A DNA stretch of 64,000 bases from Vibrio hibernica (GTDB lineage Bacteria; Pseudomonadota; Gammaproteobacteria; Enterobacterales; Vibrionaceae), in NCBI RefSeq assembly GCF_015223435.1, contig NZ_VHKO01000010.1, positions 1-64,000 of the forward strand, in the 5' to 3' direction. Positions 36,571 through 46,110 of this stretch are shown here, piece by piece. The notes under the pieces are model-generated. The model was not told where the DNA came from. It searched no databases and saw only the letters and a program-made list of their open reading frames with translations. Position 1 is the first letter of the stretch, and each line of letters opens with the position of its first letter. A program made the translations under genes and the position numbers.

Positions 36571-37227
36571 TTAGTCTTCTATTTTTGCGCCTTCTGCTGT
36601 GCCGGTTATGACGACATCAGCGCCACGGTGAGCAAAAAGGCCAACCGTGACTACGCCAGCTAATCCGTTGATAGCGGTTTCTAAACCCTTAGGATCAACA
36701 ATGGATAGGTTATGCACATCAAGAATGATATTGCCATTATCAGTCACAACACCTTGGCGGTATTCTGGTGTGCCACCTAGTTTAACTAATTCACGAGCAA
36801 CGTAAGAACGTGCCATTGGGATGACTTCAACTGGTAGTGGAAATTTACCAAGTACATCTACAGCTTTAGTGCCATCTACAATACAAACGAAGGTTTTAGA
36901 CATAGCGGCAACAATTTTTTCTCGTGTCAACGCAGCGCCGCCGCCTTTGATCATTGCACGTTGTGCGTTGATCTCATCGGCACCATCAACATATACGTCT
37001 AGGCCATCGACTTCATTTGAGTCAAATACATGAATGCCCAACTCTTTTAGCCTTTCGGTAGAAGCAACAGAACTTGAAACAGCTCCTTCAATTTGGCCTT
37101 TCATTGTCGCAAGTGCATCAATGAAATGGTTTACAGTAGAACCTGTGCCAACACCTACAATGCTATCTGGTTTAACGTAATCTAATGCGGCCCAACCGGC
37201 GGCTTTTTTCATTTCATCTTGGGTCAT
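36571..37227 (-). CDS. rpiA: Ribose-5-phosphate isomerase A
   Basis: Interconverts ribose-5-phosphate and ribulose-5-phosphate, complementing tktA in this window. The 218 residues (E. coli 219) include [16 protein letters not shown] (phosphate loop), DGADEIN with the catalytic Asp, [12 protein letters not shown] and DNGNIILDV. Its neighbour serA matches the E. coli order. Confidence 0.97.
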   Translation of the reverse strand: MTQDEMKKAAGWAALDYVKPDSIVGVGTGSTVNHFIDALATMKGQIEGAVSSSVASTERLKELGIHVFDSNEVDGLDVYVDGADEINAQRAMIKGGGAALTREKIVAAMSKTFVCIVDGTKAVDVLGKFPLPVEVIPMARSYVARELVKLGGTPEYRQGVVTDNGNIILDVHNLSIVDPKGLETAINGLAGVVTVGLFAHRGADVVITGTAEGAKIED

Positions 37228-37316
37228 GCGAAGCTCCTAGCTATGAATAGCGACAATTTATTAAATAGGGAGGCTATATACTCAAGTTCGAAGGGTATAT
37301 AAACGTTTGCGCAAGA

Positions 37317-37928
37317 TTATAACGATTTAAGATTTTTTTCCCAGTGCCAAATTTGTTTTGGGGTCACAATTATCGATAGGGGGATATCCCAGTGCTGAGT
37401 AGGCAGAGTATTCACTTTCTGACAGTTATGAGCTAAGCCGATCGCTTGTGGTCCTTCTCCGGTTTCGAAGCCTTGTTCTAAGGTCCGATCATAGTATCCA
37501 CCCCCCATTCCTAGTCGTTGTCCTGAGTCATCAAACGCGACCAATGGGGTGAAAATAATATCTATGTTGGATAATGGGCAGATTTGAGTTTGATCGAGTA
37601 TTGGTTCGGGAATGGCGTATTGATTCAAGTTCATCGGTGTTGTTTGTGAGTAGCTAAGGAAAAGCAAGTAGCCAGGAGAGAAGGGGTGAATAACCGGCAA
37701 TACAACCTGTTTATTTTGCTGCCATAACCACTGGATGCTTGGCGCGGTATCGATTTCACCATCGATGGATAAATACAAAGCAATAGACTTAGCTTGAGCA
37801 ATGTTGGGAAGCGTTTTTATTTGATGAAGAAGATCTAATCCAGCTTGAGTTTGCTCCTGGGGGGAGAGCGCTTGTCGCCGTTTACGTATTAACGTCCGAA
37901 TTTTATCGCGGGAGAGAGAGTCGTTCAT
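37317..37928 (-). CDS. ygfA: 5-formyltetrahydrofolate cyclo-ligase
   Basis: Converts 5-formyl-THF to 5,10-methenyl-THF with ATP. The 203 residues show the family motifs RKRRQALSP at the N-terminus and the ATP-binding GQRLGMGGGYYDRTLE near residue 135. Immediately downstream of the 6S RNA gene, the arrangement (ssrS-ygfA) conserved across Gammaproteobacteria, where the two are cotranscribed. Confidence 0.95.
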   Translation of the reverse strand: MNDSLSRDKIRTLIRKRRQALSPQEQTQAGLDLLHQIKTLPNIAQAKSIALYLSIDGEIDTAPSIQWLWQQNKQVVLPVIHPFSPGYLLFLSYSQTTPMNLNQYAIPEPILDQTQICPLSNIDIIFTPLVAFDDSGQRLGMGGGYYDRTLEQGFETGEGPQAIGLAHNCQKVNTLPTQHWDIPLSIIVTPKQIWHWEKNLKSL

Positions 37929-37948
37929 AATTGACCTCTAAAAAAGAG

Positions 37949-38131
37949 AATACCCCAATGTGCCGTTGAGAATCGATGGACCTATGAACCAGCGAGTTCA
38001 AGGCGGATCAGTAATGTTAACCGTAGGCTTCTCGGTACGAGCCGAGCCTGCTCAGTAGTTCTCAAATACCAATCCTGGTTTGTTGCTTATCGGCTCAGGG
38101 ACTTAAATCCTCTGACAAACACACCAGGGTA
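37949..38131 (-). ncRNA. ssrS: 6S RNA
   Basis: Between zapA and ygfA on the minus strand lies an RNA of about 183 nt. Its 5' CCCTGGTGTG pairs with the 3' CACATTGGGG to form the closing stem. The highly conserved segments TCCCTGAGCCGAT, CTGAGCAGGCTCGG and ACCGAGAAGCCT, known from E. coli 6S RNA, are in the right order around a large central bubble. 6S RNA mimics an open promoter and sequesters sigma-70 RNA polymerase in stationary phase. Ends are estimated to within a few bases. Confidence 0.9.
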
Positions 38132-38192
38132 TATTTTTTGCATGTAACCTTAAATCAATATTGCTTTAAGGTAATGCGAATTTATCAACTGA

Positions 38193-38486
38193 TTATTTAG
38201 TGATTGGTTGCTGCTTACTTGGTAATGCTAGATCTAAGCTTTTGGTTAGACTCTCTAATCTTTCAATCAATTGAGTATTACGTTGGGCTTCTTTTTGTAG
38301 ATCATTCACTTCGTAACACGCATTGAGGGCGGCAATAATCAGTAGCTGTTCAATGTTGTTCACCTTAGTACGTTCGGTCATCTTGTTCAAGCGCTGATTC
38401 AACTCATCAGCAGCAGCTTGCAACGCTTCCTCTTGTCCTGAAGGGCAGTTGACACGAGTGAGTTTTCCTAATATTTCGACTTCCAC
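38193..38486 (-). CDS. zapA: Cell division protein ZapA
   Basis: A 97-residue FtsZ-associated protein that bundles FtsZ filaments. N-terminal beta hairpin (MEVEILGKLTRVNCPSGQE) followed by a long coiled coil, AADELNQRLNKMTE and on to the C-terminus. Upstream of ssrS and divergent from ygfB, as in enterics. Confidence 0.94.
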   Translation of the reverse strand: MEVEILGKLTRVNCPSGQEEALQAAADELNQRLNKMTERTKVNNIEQLLIIAALNACYEVNDLQKEAQRNTQLIERLESLTKSLDLALPSKQQPITK

Positions 38487-38758
38487 TATTGTGTACTCTT
38501 TATTACTGGTGACAAAACAATCAAGCGAGTTATAAACTTGCTGTACTTGATTTCATTGAAAGGCAAACTATAGGCTAAACCCTTGCTGTTATTCAAGCGT
38601 TTCAGCATATCAGGTGATTATTTTGCTGTTTGCTGACTAATTCGATTATAAAGTAACTGAATTAAAGACGGATTATGATTTTCGGTCACTGAAGAGAATT
38701 GGTATACTGACTTTAATTATTTTTAAGATAACCATTTTATATTCAAGCGAGATATTCC

Positions 38759-39337
38759 ATGAGCCAAATTACCCTTCCAGAATACACTCAAGTTCAAACT
38801 GAGCTCACATCGGCATCTTTGGCCGTTACACCTGCTGAATTACAAGGTTTGATTTCGGGTATGCTATGCGGTGGTTTGCCATTAGATAACCAAAGCTGGA
38901 AAACAATGCTACATGATTATACCAATGATGGTTTGGCCTGGCCGACAAAAGCAACACAAATTGCAGAGTTGATTTATACGGTTTCTGTTGCGGAATTAAC
39001 CGGCACTGATCTAGAACTAAACTTGTTGCTTCCAAGTGACGATGACTTATTAGCGTATGCAGATGCAACTTCTGATTGGGTCAATCACTTTATTTCGGGT
39101 TTGGGTTTATCTGGTGCGAGTTTGACGAAGTTATCGAGTGAAACCAAAGAAGCATTAGCGGATCTTGAGGAAATATCAAAGCTTGGTATTGATGAAGAGG
39201 ATGATTTACAAGAGCAGGCCATTTTACTTGAGCAAGTTCTCGATCACGTTAAGGTTTGTGTTCTTACTATTCATGCTGATTTAGGGGCGAAACCTAAGGT
39301 GAATAATGAAGCTTTGGGTAATAAAACGCTGCATTAA
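38759..39337 (+). CDS. ygfB: UPF0149 family protein YgfB
   Basis: A 192-residue acidic alpha-helical protein of the YgfB/YecA family. The N-terminal pattern LAVTPAELQGLISGMLCGG and WVNHFISGLGL are diagnostic. Function is not settled; in E. coli and Haemophilus it has only structural data, and the Pseudomonas homologue affects beta-lactam resistance. It is followed directly by ubiH; pepP, which lies between them in E. coli, is missing here. Confidence 0.9.
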   Translation: MSQITLPEYTQVQTELTSASLAVTPAELQGLISGMLCGGLPLDNQSWKTMLHDYTNDGLAWPTKATQIAELIYTVSVAELTGTDLELNLLLPSDDDLLAYADATSDWVNHFISGLGLSGASLTKLSSETKEALADLEEISKLGIDEEDDLQEQAILLEQVLDHVKVCVLTIHADLGAKPKVNNEALGNKTLH

Positions 39338-39396
39338 TCGTATCCATAATCTTGTATAGCAATAGTTTTATATAGCCACAGTCTGAAGGTAGGTCT

Positions 39397-40602
39397 ATGA
39401 AGCAATATGATATCGCGATTATTGGCGCCGGTATGGCTGGGGCAACATTAGCTTTAGCTTTACATCGTTTATGTGATGGTAAGCTTAAGATTGCAGTCGT
39501 TGAAGCACAGGCTATCGATCTTGAAAATCAGTTACATCCAGGATTTGACTCACGTTCGATCGCTTTGTCTTTTGGTACCGTTAAAATTTTACAGGCCTTG
39601 GATCTATGGCGTGAATTTGCACCTATAGCGACGCCAATCACGGATATTCAAGTTTCCGACCAGGGCCATTTAGGTTTAGCTGAGATTCATGCTGACACAC
39701 AAGGTATTAATGCACTGGGGTACGTGGTTGAGCTTGAATCGGTTGGACGTATTTATCAAACCATTTTAAATGATGTGGCAATGAAAAGTGCGGCGATTGA
39801 TTATATTTGTCCAACTCAAGTGAAGAGTATTGAACGATCGTTAGAAAACGTTGCCATTGAACTTAATAATGGCGAGCGCCTACAAGTTAACTTGATGGTT
39901 GCCGCCGATGGTGCCTTGTCTCAAAGCTGTCAATTACTTGGCATAAAGCTTAAAGAAATTGATTTTAAGCAGCATGCGGTGATCGCGAATGTTTCGACTC
40001 AAGTTTCGTCTGAAGGGATGGCTTTTGAGCGATTTACTTCATTCGGGCCATTAGCTTTTTTACCTATGCCTGGTGACCGAAACTCGGTGGTATGGTGTTT
40101 ACCTCCAGAACAAGCGCAACATGTTTTATCTTTAAATGATGATGAATTCTCCCAAGAACTGCAAAAGCAATTTGGTTGGCGCTTAGGTGCGATAATCAAA
40201 GTGGGGCGACGTGCTAGCTATCCTTTATTGCTACGCTATCGTGAATCTGTTATTTCGCACCGTTTTGCTGCGGTTGGTAATGCAGCACAAACCTTACATC
40301 CAATTGCAGGGCAAGGGTTTAATTTAGGGATTCGAGATGTGATGAGCTTGGCTGAAAAGGTAGCTCAAGCGCATCGTGAAGGAAACGATATTGGTTCCTA
40401 TTCTGTACTTTCTCAATATCGTCGATGTCGTGAATCCGATCGTAATCAAACTATGTCGTTGACATCGAGTTTGGTAAATATTTTCTCTAATGATTGGTTG
40501 AGTCTTAGGATTGGTCGTAATCTTGCTTTGGTTGCATTAGGTAATTTGTCTTGTATTAAACAACCTATCGTTAAACGAACGATGGGATTAGTGGAGCGAT
40601 AA
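39397..40602 (+). CDS. ubiH: 2-octaprenyl-6-methoxyphenol hydroxylase
   Basis: FAD monooxygenase of ubiquinone synthesis (C1 hydroxylation). The 401 residues carry the ADP-binding motif IIGAGMAGATLALAL, the middle Asp-Gly motif VAADGALS, and the second FAD motif VGNAAQTLHPIAGQGFNLG, which has Asn where most flavin hydroxylases have Asp (E. coli UbiH also has GNAAQT). One base separates its stop from ubiI, so they are cotranscribed. Confidence 0.94.
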   Translation: MKQYDIAIIGAGMAGATLALALHRLCDGKLKIAVVEAQAIDLENQLHPGFDSRSIALSFGTVKILQALDLWREFAPIATPITDIQVSDQGHLGLAEIHADTQGINALGYVVELESVGRIYQTILNDVAMKSAAIDYICPTQVKSIERSLENVAIELNNGERLQVNLMVAADGALSQSCQLLGIKLKEIDFKQHAVIANVSTQVSSEGMAFERFTSFGPLAFLPMPGDRNSVVWCLPPEQAQHVLSLNDDEFSQELQKQFGWRLGAIIKVGRRASYPLLLRYRESVISHRFAAVGNAAQTLHPIAGQGFNLGIRDVMSLAEKVAQAHREGNDIGSYSVLSQYRRCRESDRNQTMSLTSSLVNIFSNDWLSLRIGRNLALVALGNLSCIKQPIVKRTMGLVER

Positions 40603-40603
40603 C

Positions 40604-41815
40604 ATGCAAAGTTTTGATATTACTATCGTTGGTGGCGGCATGGTGGGCCTTGCGTTAGCAGCCTCTTTTGCTGATAGCAACTTACGAATTGCGGTTATTG
40701 AAGGCTCTGAACCTAACCAAGAGCTTGATGATGTACCAGATACTCGAGTATCTGCATTAAGCCGTGCTAGTGAATTGTTCTTAAAAAATTTACACGCTTG
40801 GGGGGGGGTTGAGTCTCGCCGAATAGCACCATACATGGCAATGGAAGTGTGGGAGAAAGATAGTTTTGCTCGTCTGGAATTTCATGCTGATGATTTGTCT
40901 CAATCGAATATTGGCCATATCGTTGAAAACAGAGTGATTCAATTAGCATTATTAGAGCGTGTGAAAACATTATCTAATGTAACGCTGTTTATGCCAAATC
41001 GCTGTTCAAATATGGTGGTTGGTGAAAGTGAAGCTTGGATCACTTTAGGTTCGGGAGACTCGTTAACCTCTAAATTAGTCATTGGAGCGGACGGTGCGAA
41101 TTCTTGGGTGAGAAAACAGCAAGATATTCCTTTAACACATTGGGATTATGGACACAGCGCCATTGTCGCTAATATTCGTACGACAGAGCCGCATCAAGGT
41201 GTTGCTCGCCAAGTGTTTACTCCTCAGGGGCCAATTGCGTTGTTGCCTTTGTCGGATCCACATCTATGCTCATTGGTTTGGTCAACCGATCCAAATCGAG
41301 CTGATGCTTTAGTTGAACGCTCTGAAGTATCCTTCAATCAAGCTTTAACTACTGAATTCGATGTGCGGTTAGGATTGTGCAAAGTAGAGGGGATGCGTAG
41401 CTCTTTTCCTTTGAAAATGCGTTATGCCCGTAATTTTGCGCAAAATCGTGTCGCGTTAGTTGGTGATGCAGCCCACACCATTCACCCTCTTGCTGGTCAA
41501 GGTGTTAACTTGGGTTTTCTTGATGCAGCAAGTCTCGCTGAAGAAGTGCTATCACTATGGCAGAAAGGTGAAGATATTGGGCTGTATCGTAATTTACGTC
41601 ATTATGAACGCTGGCGTAAAGCAGAAGCGGCAAAAATGATTGCGGCAATGCAAGGCTTCAAAGATTTATTTTCAGGTGGAAATCCGGCTAAAAAATTAGT
41701 ACGAGGACTTGGTATGCAATTTATTGGTCACATGCCGGGCATGAAAGAAGAGATGATGAAGCGAGCATTGGGGATCACCGGAAAACTGCCTGATCTCGTT
41801 AAGTTAAATAATTAA
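40604..41815 (+). CDS. ubiI: 2-polyprenylphenol 5-hydroxylase UbiI
   Basis: FAD monooxygenase for C5 hydroxylation in ubiquinone synthesis (formerly VisC). The 403 residues have IVGGGMVGLALAASF, IGADGANSWVRK and VGDAAHTIHPLAGQGVNLGF. The motif MEVWEKDSF and the C-terminal MQGFKDLFSGGNPAKKL match E. coli UbiI. A run of nine G at 40801-40809 lies inside the gene; it is a possible slippage site. Confidence 0.94.
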   Translation: MQSFDITIVGGGMVGLALAASFADSNLRIAVIEGSEPNQELDDVPDTRVSALSRASELFLKNLHAWGGVESRRIAPYMAMEVWEKDSFARLEFHADDLSQSNIGHIVENRVIQLALLERVKTLSNVTLFMPNRCSNMVVGESEAWITLGSGDSLTSKLVIGADGANSWVRKQQDIPLTHWDYGHSAIVANIRTTEPHQGVARQVFTPQGPIALLPLSDPHLCSLVWSTDPNRADALVERSEVSFNQALTTEFDVRLGLCKVEGMRSSFPLKMRYARNFAQNRVALVGDAAHTIHPLAGQGVNLGFLDAASLAEEVLSLWQKGEDIGLYRNLRHYERWRKAEAAKMIAAMQGFKDLFSGGNPAKKLVRGLGMQFIGHMPGMKEEMMKRALGITGKLPDLVKLNN

Positions 41816-42129
41816 CTTACTCGGAGATGTAAGGATTATCATTTAAGAAAAAAGCCCGTATTGGAGTACACGGGTAAAGTCACAGATGTATTATATAAAG
41901 TGGTTTAGAAAATTATGCCATCAAAGCCACTTAACTTATACCTAGCTAAGTAAAAATGTTAGCGAAAGGAGATACAAGTCTTACAAGCATACATTAAAAT
42001 TAATGGGTTAAATTTTTATTCATAAACAAGGCATAAAAATTCGGATTGTAATTTTATTTTGTGGAACGTAACCATCTTTTTAAATATTGATTAAGTTGTT
42101 ATTTACATCAATAAAGTGACTTTTGTCGA
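41816..42129. other. Intergenic region between ubiI and ygfZ
   Basis: It contains the terminator at 41847-41876 and an AAGTGG / CCACTT inverted repeat near 41898-41933. Otherwise it is AT-rich with no frame or RNA I can support. Confidence 0.5.
41847..41876 (-). terminator. Terminator read on the minus strand (ygfZ side)
   Basis: CCCGT / ACGGG plus a flanking G-U pair (41854-41859 with 41870-41875). On the minus strand it is followed by CTTTTTTC. It is about 250 nt beyond the ygfZ stop. Confidence 0.55.
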
Positions 42130-43098
42130 CTATTCATCACTCTCAAGGGAGTAAGGTAGACGACCAAAAGTGAGCTCAGTATTCGGTTGGTGGGTCAAAC
42201 GGAATCGAGTTTCAGCTTCTAGGTTATTTGGTAACACAGCAAGAGTGATAATTTTGCCATCTGAATATTTATAATGAGTAAGAATTTGACCTGCGCCACG
42301 CCAGTTTTCACCTACTTGCCTTTCTATACTTAACTCTTCAGGGAGTTCCTCTTGTGATACACCTTCAAGTAAGAACATGGCTCGCTTATTAATGCCACGA
42401 TATTTGGCTCTTGCGACCGTTTCTTGTCCTGTATAGCAGCCTTTCTTAAATGAAATTCCATCTAAAGCTTGTAAATTCATAGCTTGTGGAATGTGCTCTA
42501 ATTGATCTTGTTCCCGGACTCGAGGCTGGCCGGATAAAATATCAGCGCAATCCCAAATACTTTCATCGCAAATGATCGCCGGTGAACCTTGTTTAAGATA
42601 GTTTGTCGATTGCTCTTCGGAAACTAACAGTAACCAGTGATTTTGCTCTATTTTTATGGCAGTACCACCGGATATAACCCGTACATCTTGTGGTTGGTTA
42701 TTCAATGTATCAATGAAATCGTCTGCTTGCTGGCCTAAAACCCCAATGCATACATCAGTAGTTTGGCTCATTTCTATTTTAGAGAAAATGGCGTATTTCT
42801 TAATTTCTTGCAGTTCTTTCTCTATCGCTGAGCGATGCTGAAATAGTGCGTAGCCACTGTTATGATTGAATAAACGAAAGACACTGAGCATCTTTCCTTT
42901 AGCATCGCAGTGTGCACCTAACGTGCTTTTGGTTGGTTCCAATGCCACGACATCGCAAGTTACTTGGCCTTGAAGGTAGGATTTTTTATCATCACCGACA
43001 ACTGTGATAGCAGACCAAGAGGATAGTGGGCATAAAACTAAGTCGGGTAATGTTTGAGTAGAAGATAAAGATAATGTAGAAAAAGTCCCAGTCATCAT
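42130..43098 (-). CDS. ygfZ: Folate-binding tRNA-modifying / Fe-S cluster protein YgfZ
   Basis: A 322-residue folate-binding protein of the GcvT fold that helps assemble or repair some Fe-S enzymes, including MiaB-type tRNA modification. The signature KGCYTGQE with its conserved Cys is present (FKKGCYTGQETVARAKYRG). It is divergent from sdhE, the arrangement found in E. coli. Confidence 0.93.
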   Translation of the reverse strand: MMTGTFSTLSLSSTQTLPDLVLCPLSSWSAITVVGDDKKSYLQGQVTCDVVALEPTKSTLGAHCDAKGKMLSVFRLFNHNSGYALFQHRSAIEKELQEIKKYAIFSKIEMSQTTDVCIGVLGQQADDFIDTLNNQPQDVRVISGGTAIKIEQNHWLLLVSEEQSTNYLKQGSPAIICDESIWDCADILSGQPRVREQDQLEHIPQAMNLQALDGISFKKGCYTGQETVARAKYRGINKRAMFLLEGVSQEELPEELSIERQVGENWRGAGQILTHYKYSDGKIITLAVLPNNLEAETRFRLTHQPNTELTFGRLPYSLESDE

Positions 43099-43271
43099 AA
43101 CGTCCTGAATATAATATTTGTTACATGGTAAACCTGTCTATTTCATTTGTCAGCTTTTCTCATTATTGGTTCGTAAAGTTATAATTTATATACGACTCTG
43201 TGATAGCGGTACTAGTGAGGACGTCATCATACTGGTAGACTCAAATGATTAAAGTAATAGGTAGGATTGAT

Positions 43272-43532
43272 ATGTATAGACCAGAAGAAAAAGCACGTAT
43301 TAAATGGGCTTGCCGCCGAGGTATGTTAGAACTTGATGTTGTTATTATGCCTTTTTTTGAAGAATGTTTTGATGATCTAAGTGAGCAAGAGCAGCAAGAA
43401 TTTGTGTCTTTGCTTGAGTGTGATGATCCTGATTTATTTACTTGGATCATGGGGCATGGACGCAGTGAACATCTAGGGCATGCAAAGTTAGTGGATAAGA
43501 TCGTTGCCCATAATCTCAGTAAAGTGCGTTAA
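43272..43532 (+). CDS. sdhE: FAD assembly factor SdhE
   Basis: An 86-residue chaperone that helps attach FAD covalently to succinate dehydrogenase/fumarate reductase flavoproteins. The key motif RRGMLELD (E. coli RGMRELD) is present, then [16 protein letters not shown]. The ATG at 43272 with an upstream AGGA gives the family length; an ATG nine codons earlier is rejected. It precedes the ygfX-like gene, with nadB converging beyond that. Confidence 0.94.
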   Translation: MYRPEEKARIKWACRRGMLELDVVIMPFFEECFDDLSEQEQQEFVSLLECDDPDLFTWIMGHGRSEHLGHAKLVDKIVAHNLSKVR

Positions 43533-43584
43533 TCCCGACAATTACGTCAACAAGTGTCATGTTTTTGACTATAAAGAAACAGCA

Positions 43585-43923
43585 ATGGCTTCAATGATCG
43601 CGATAGGTGTATTTTTATTGCTGACTTGGGGGCTCGCTGTTTCTCTCTCTCCTTTGGTTTTATCTCCATTATTAATACAGTTATCATTTAAAATGTGCTT
43701 TCCAAATTTCGGTGGCAATAAACTGAATTGTACTTATTTGACTACATTCTATCCTGTCAATTTGATTCAAACTGAATTAATGATTTTTTTGGTGCAAGTT
43801 CGATTAAATGATCAGGTGATTCGACTGTGGCGCTATCAGTTTGATGAAGGAGAATATCGTCGTTTATTGGTGTTGCTTAATCAGGATGATAGAACGCGGC
43901 TAGAAATGAAAAAAGAGATGTAG
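43585..43923 (+). CDS. Divergent YgfX/CptA-like membrane protein
   Basis: About 112 residues from the ATG at 43585; the frame is open upstream into sdhE (to 43504), so the exact start is unsure. A hydrophobic N-terminal stretch (MASMIAIGVFLLLTWGLAV ... SPLLIQ) would form one or two TM segments. The C-terminal IRLWRYQFDEGEYRRLLVLL resembles the YgfX pattern of LW...D...EWR.LRR.L. Position after sdhE is where E. coli has ygfX (cptA), which inhibits cell-division and cytoskeletal assembly. The middle part matches poorly, so the gene is either fast-evolving or damaged. Confidence 0.5.
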   Translation: MASMIAIGVFLLLTWGLAVSLSPLVLSPLLIQLSFKMCFPNFGGNKLNCTYLTTFYPVNLIQTELMIFLVQVRLNDQVIRLWRYQFDEGEYRRLLVLLNQDDRTRLEMKKEM

Positions 43924-44005
43924 TGCTATTTGTTGAGCGATGCTAAGTGAATCGTTCAGTACATTTAGTAATAAATAGCACTAACTATTTTTTTGGGGGG
44001 AGATG

Positions 44006-44037
44006 AACACGGCTCAACTTATTGGCCGTGTTTTTTG
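44006..44037 (+). terminator. Terminator after the ygfX-like gene
   Basis: AACACGGC / GCCGTGTT (44006-44013 with 44025-44032) followed by TTTT. It lies against the convergent end of nadB. Confidence 0.8.
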
Positions 44038-44038
44038 A

Positions 44039-45673
44039 TTAAAATAATGGATTGCTGGTTCTAAAGGTTTCAGGCTCTAGGATGGTCGGTCCGCTATTCT
44101 CTAGTTTATTAGGGTAATCTAAAGTGTAATGTAAGCCACGACTCTCTTTTCTTGCCATCGCACAACGTACCATGAGCTCAGCTACTTGGAGTAAGTTACG
44201 TAGCTCCAATAAATTATTCGAAACGCGGAAGTGGCTGTAGTATTCATGGGTTTCTTGTTGTAATAATTGAATTCGACGTAGTGCTCGCTCTAAACGTTTA
44301 TCCGTCCGAACAATCCCCATGTAGTCCCACATAAAAAGGCGCAGTTCATGCCAATTATGCTGTAAAATAACTTCTTCATCAGAGTTCGATACTTGGCTTT
44401 CATCCCAATAAGGTAAAGAATCGACTAGAGTAGCTTTATCAAAATTAGCAATAATATCGTTAGCGGCAGACCAAGCATATACAACGCATTCTAGTAATGA
44501 GTTAGAAGCTAGTCGATTTGCACCATGTAAACCGGTATATGTTACTTCACCGATAGCATAAAGATTTTTTAGATCGGTTTGCCCTTGCTGATTGACTATA
44601 ACCCCACCACAAGTGTAATGCGCTGCCGGAACAATCGGGATCGATTCTTTGGTCATATCAATGCCTAGATCTTTTAGACGCATGTAAATAGTAGGGAAGT
44701 GTTTTTCAATAAAATCAGCAGGCTTATGGCTGATATCTAAATACATGCAATCGGCGCCTAAACGTTTCATTTCAAAATCAATGGCACGGGCGACGATATC
44801 ACGTGGAGCAAGTTCGCTACGGTCGTCAAAATCAGGCATGAAGCGAGTGCCGTCAGGGCGTTTTAAGTACGCACCTTCACCGCGAAGTGCTTCTGTTAAT
44901 AGAAAGTTTCTAGCTTCAGGGTGAAATAAACAGGTTGGATGAAATTGATTAAACTCTAAGTTGGCAACACGACAACCTGCACGCCACGCAATTGCAATAC
45001 CATCACCAGATGAAACATCTGGATTTGACGTGTATTGATACACTTTTGACGCGCCACCTGTTGCAAGGATGATAAATTTAGCTCTGACCGATTCAACGTG
45101 CTCTTGATTGCGGTTCCAAATATATGCACCGACCACTTTTTTAGGATCGCCACCAATTTTATCTTCAGTAATTAAATCAAGCGCATTGTAACGTTCGAGA
45201 AAGTGAATATTGGGATGACGATCGACATTATCTTGTAGTGATGTTTGCATTGCCATACCAGTGGCATCAGCGGCATGGAGAATACGACGGTGACTGTGGC
45301 CTCCTTCGCGTGTGAGGTGGTGCTTAGGATGATCACTTTTATCATTCTCATCAAAGTCAAACGGCACGCCACCATCAATGAGCCACTGTACACATTCTTT
45401 AGAGTTTTTAGCGATAAAATTAACGGTGTCTTCTTCGCAAATACCTGCGCCAGCGATTAATGTGTCTTCTACATGCGATTCAATACTGTCATTTTCATCA
45501 AAAACTGCGGCAATACCTCCTTGAGCGTAGTAGGTCGAGCCTTCACATTTTGGACCTTTGCTTAGTACAATGACCTTTCCGTGAGCGGCAACGCGCAATG
45601 CTAATGAAAGGCCAGCAGCACCACTGCCAATGACGAGTACATCACATTCATGTTCTGTATTATTTGCGTTCAT
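44039..45673 (-). CDS. nadB: L-aspartate oxidase
   Basis: FAD enzyme that oxidises aspartate to iminoaspartate, the first step of NAD synthesis. The 544 residues (E. coli 540) belong to the succinate dehydrogenase flavoprotein family: [16 protein letters not shown] for ADP binding, [39 protein letters not shown] and the catalytic region RGEGAYL. Divergent from rpoE over a 437-bp interval, the same pairing as in E. coli. Confidence 0.96.
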   Translation of the reverse strand: MNANNTEHECDVLVIGSGAAGLSLALRVAAHGKVIVLSKGPKCEGSTYYAQGGIAAVFDENDSIESHVEDTLIAGAGICEEDTVNFIAKNSKECVQWLIDGGVPFDFDENDKSDHPKHHLTREGGHSHRRILHAADATGMAMQTSLQDNVDRHPNIHFLERYNALDLITEDKIGGDPKKVVGAYIWNRNQEHVESVRAKFIILATGGASKVYQYTSNPDVSSGDGIAIAWRAGCRVANLEFNQFHPTCLFHPEARNFLLTEALRGEGAYLKRPDGTRFMPDFDDRSELAPRDIVARAIDFEMKRLGADCMYLDISHKPADFIEKHFPTIYMRLKDLGIDMTKESIPIVPAAHYTCGGVIVNQQGQTDLKNLYAIGEVTYTGLHGANRLASNSLLECVVYAWSAANDIIANFDKATLVDSLPYWDESQVSNSDEEVILQHNWHELRLFMWDYMGIVRTDKRLERALRRIQLLQQETHEYYSHFRVSNNLLELRNLLQVAELMVRCAMARKESRGLHYTLDYPNKLENSGPTILEPETFRTSNPLF

Positions 45674-46110
45674 ACTTTTGTCTCAATCCCTAAGCCGAAG
45701 GTTAGCGTTTTTTTATCAACCATGGTTAACATGACCGTGTGCATATATGCCTTTCTATCTGAGGTTGTAGGTTTATCGCAACGTACAAATTGGATCAAGG
45801 GAAATTGGTTGTAAATTAAGCTCACAATAAGTGACGAATGGTATTATGAGCAAGCACTCTTGATTTAAAAAGGGTAATATATCCGAATCATCGTCTCACA
45901 TACCATATGATTACGGTTAATTTGACGACCTAAGTAAATGATAATTACATCACACTTTATAATTGAAAAGCGAAAAGTTTTAATTTATGGAACTTTTTTA
46001 TTGATACGCGGTCATATTAATTGCTCGTGTGGTGTCAATACTACGAATATAAAGAATAAGAGTTCATATCTGCGAAGATAAGAGCATAACAACAGGAGTA
46101 GGTGCTCGAA
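45674..46110. other. Intergenic region between nadB and rpoE
   Basis: A 437-bp divergent control region. It holds a sigma-E type promoter (45989-46016) towards rpoE. A nadB promoter should lie near 45700-45760, but I see no clear match. No gene is supported here. Confidence 0.55.
45989..46016 (+). promoter_or_regulatory. Sigma-E promoter of rpoE (autoregulated)
   Basis: GGAACTT (45989-45995), exactly 16 nt, then TCATA (46012-46016). This matches the sigma-E consensus GGAACTT-N16-TCTRA at the -35 fully and at the -10 mostly. It lies about 95 nt before the rpoE start, as at E. coli rpoEp. Confidence 0.75.
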
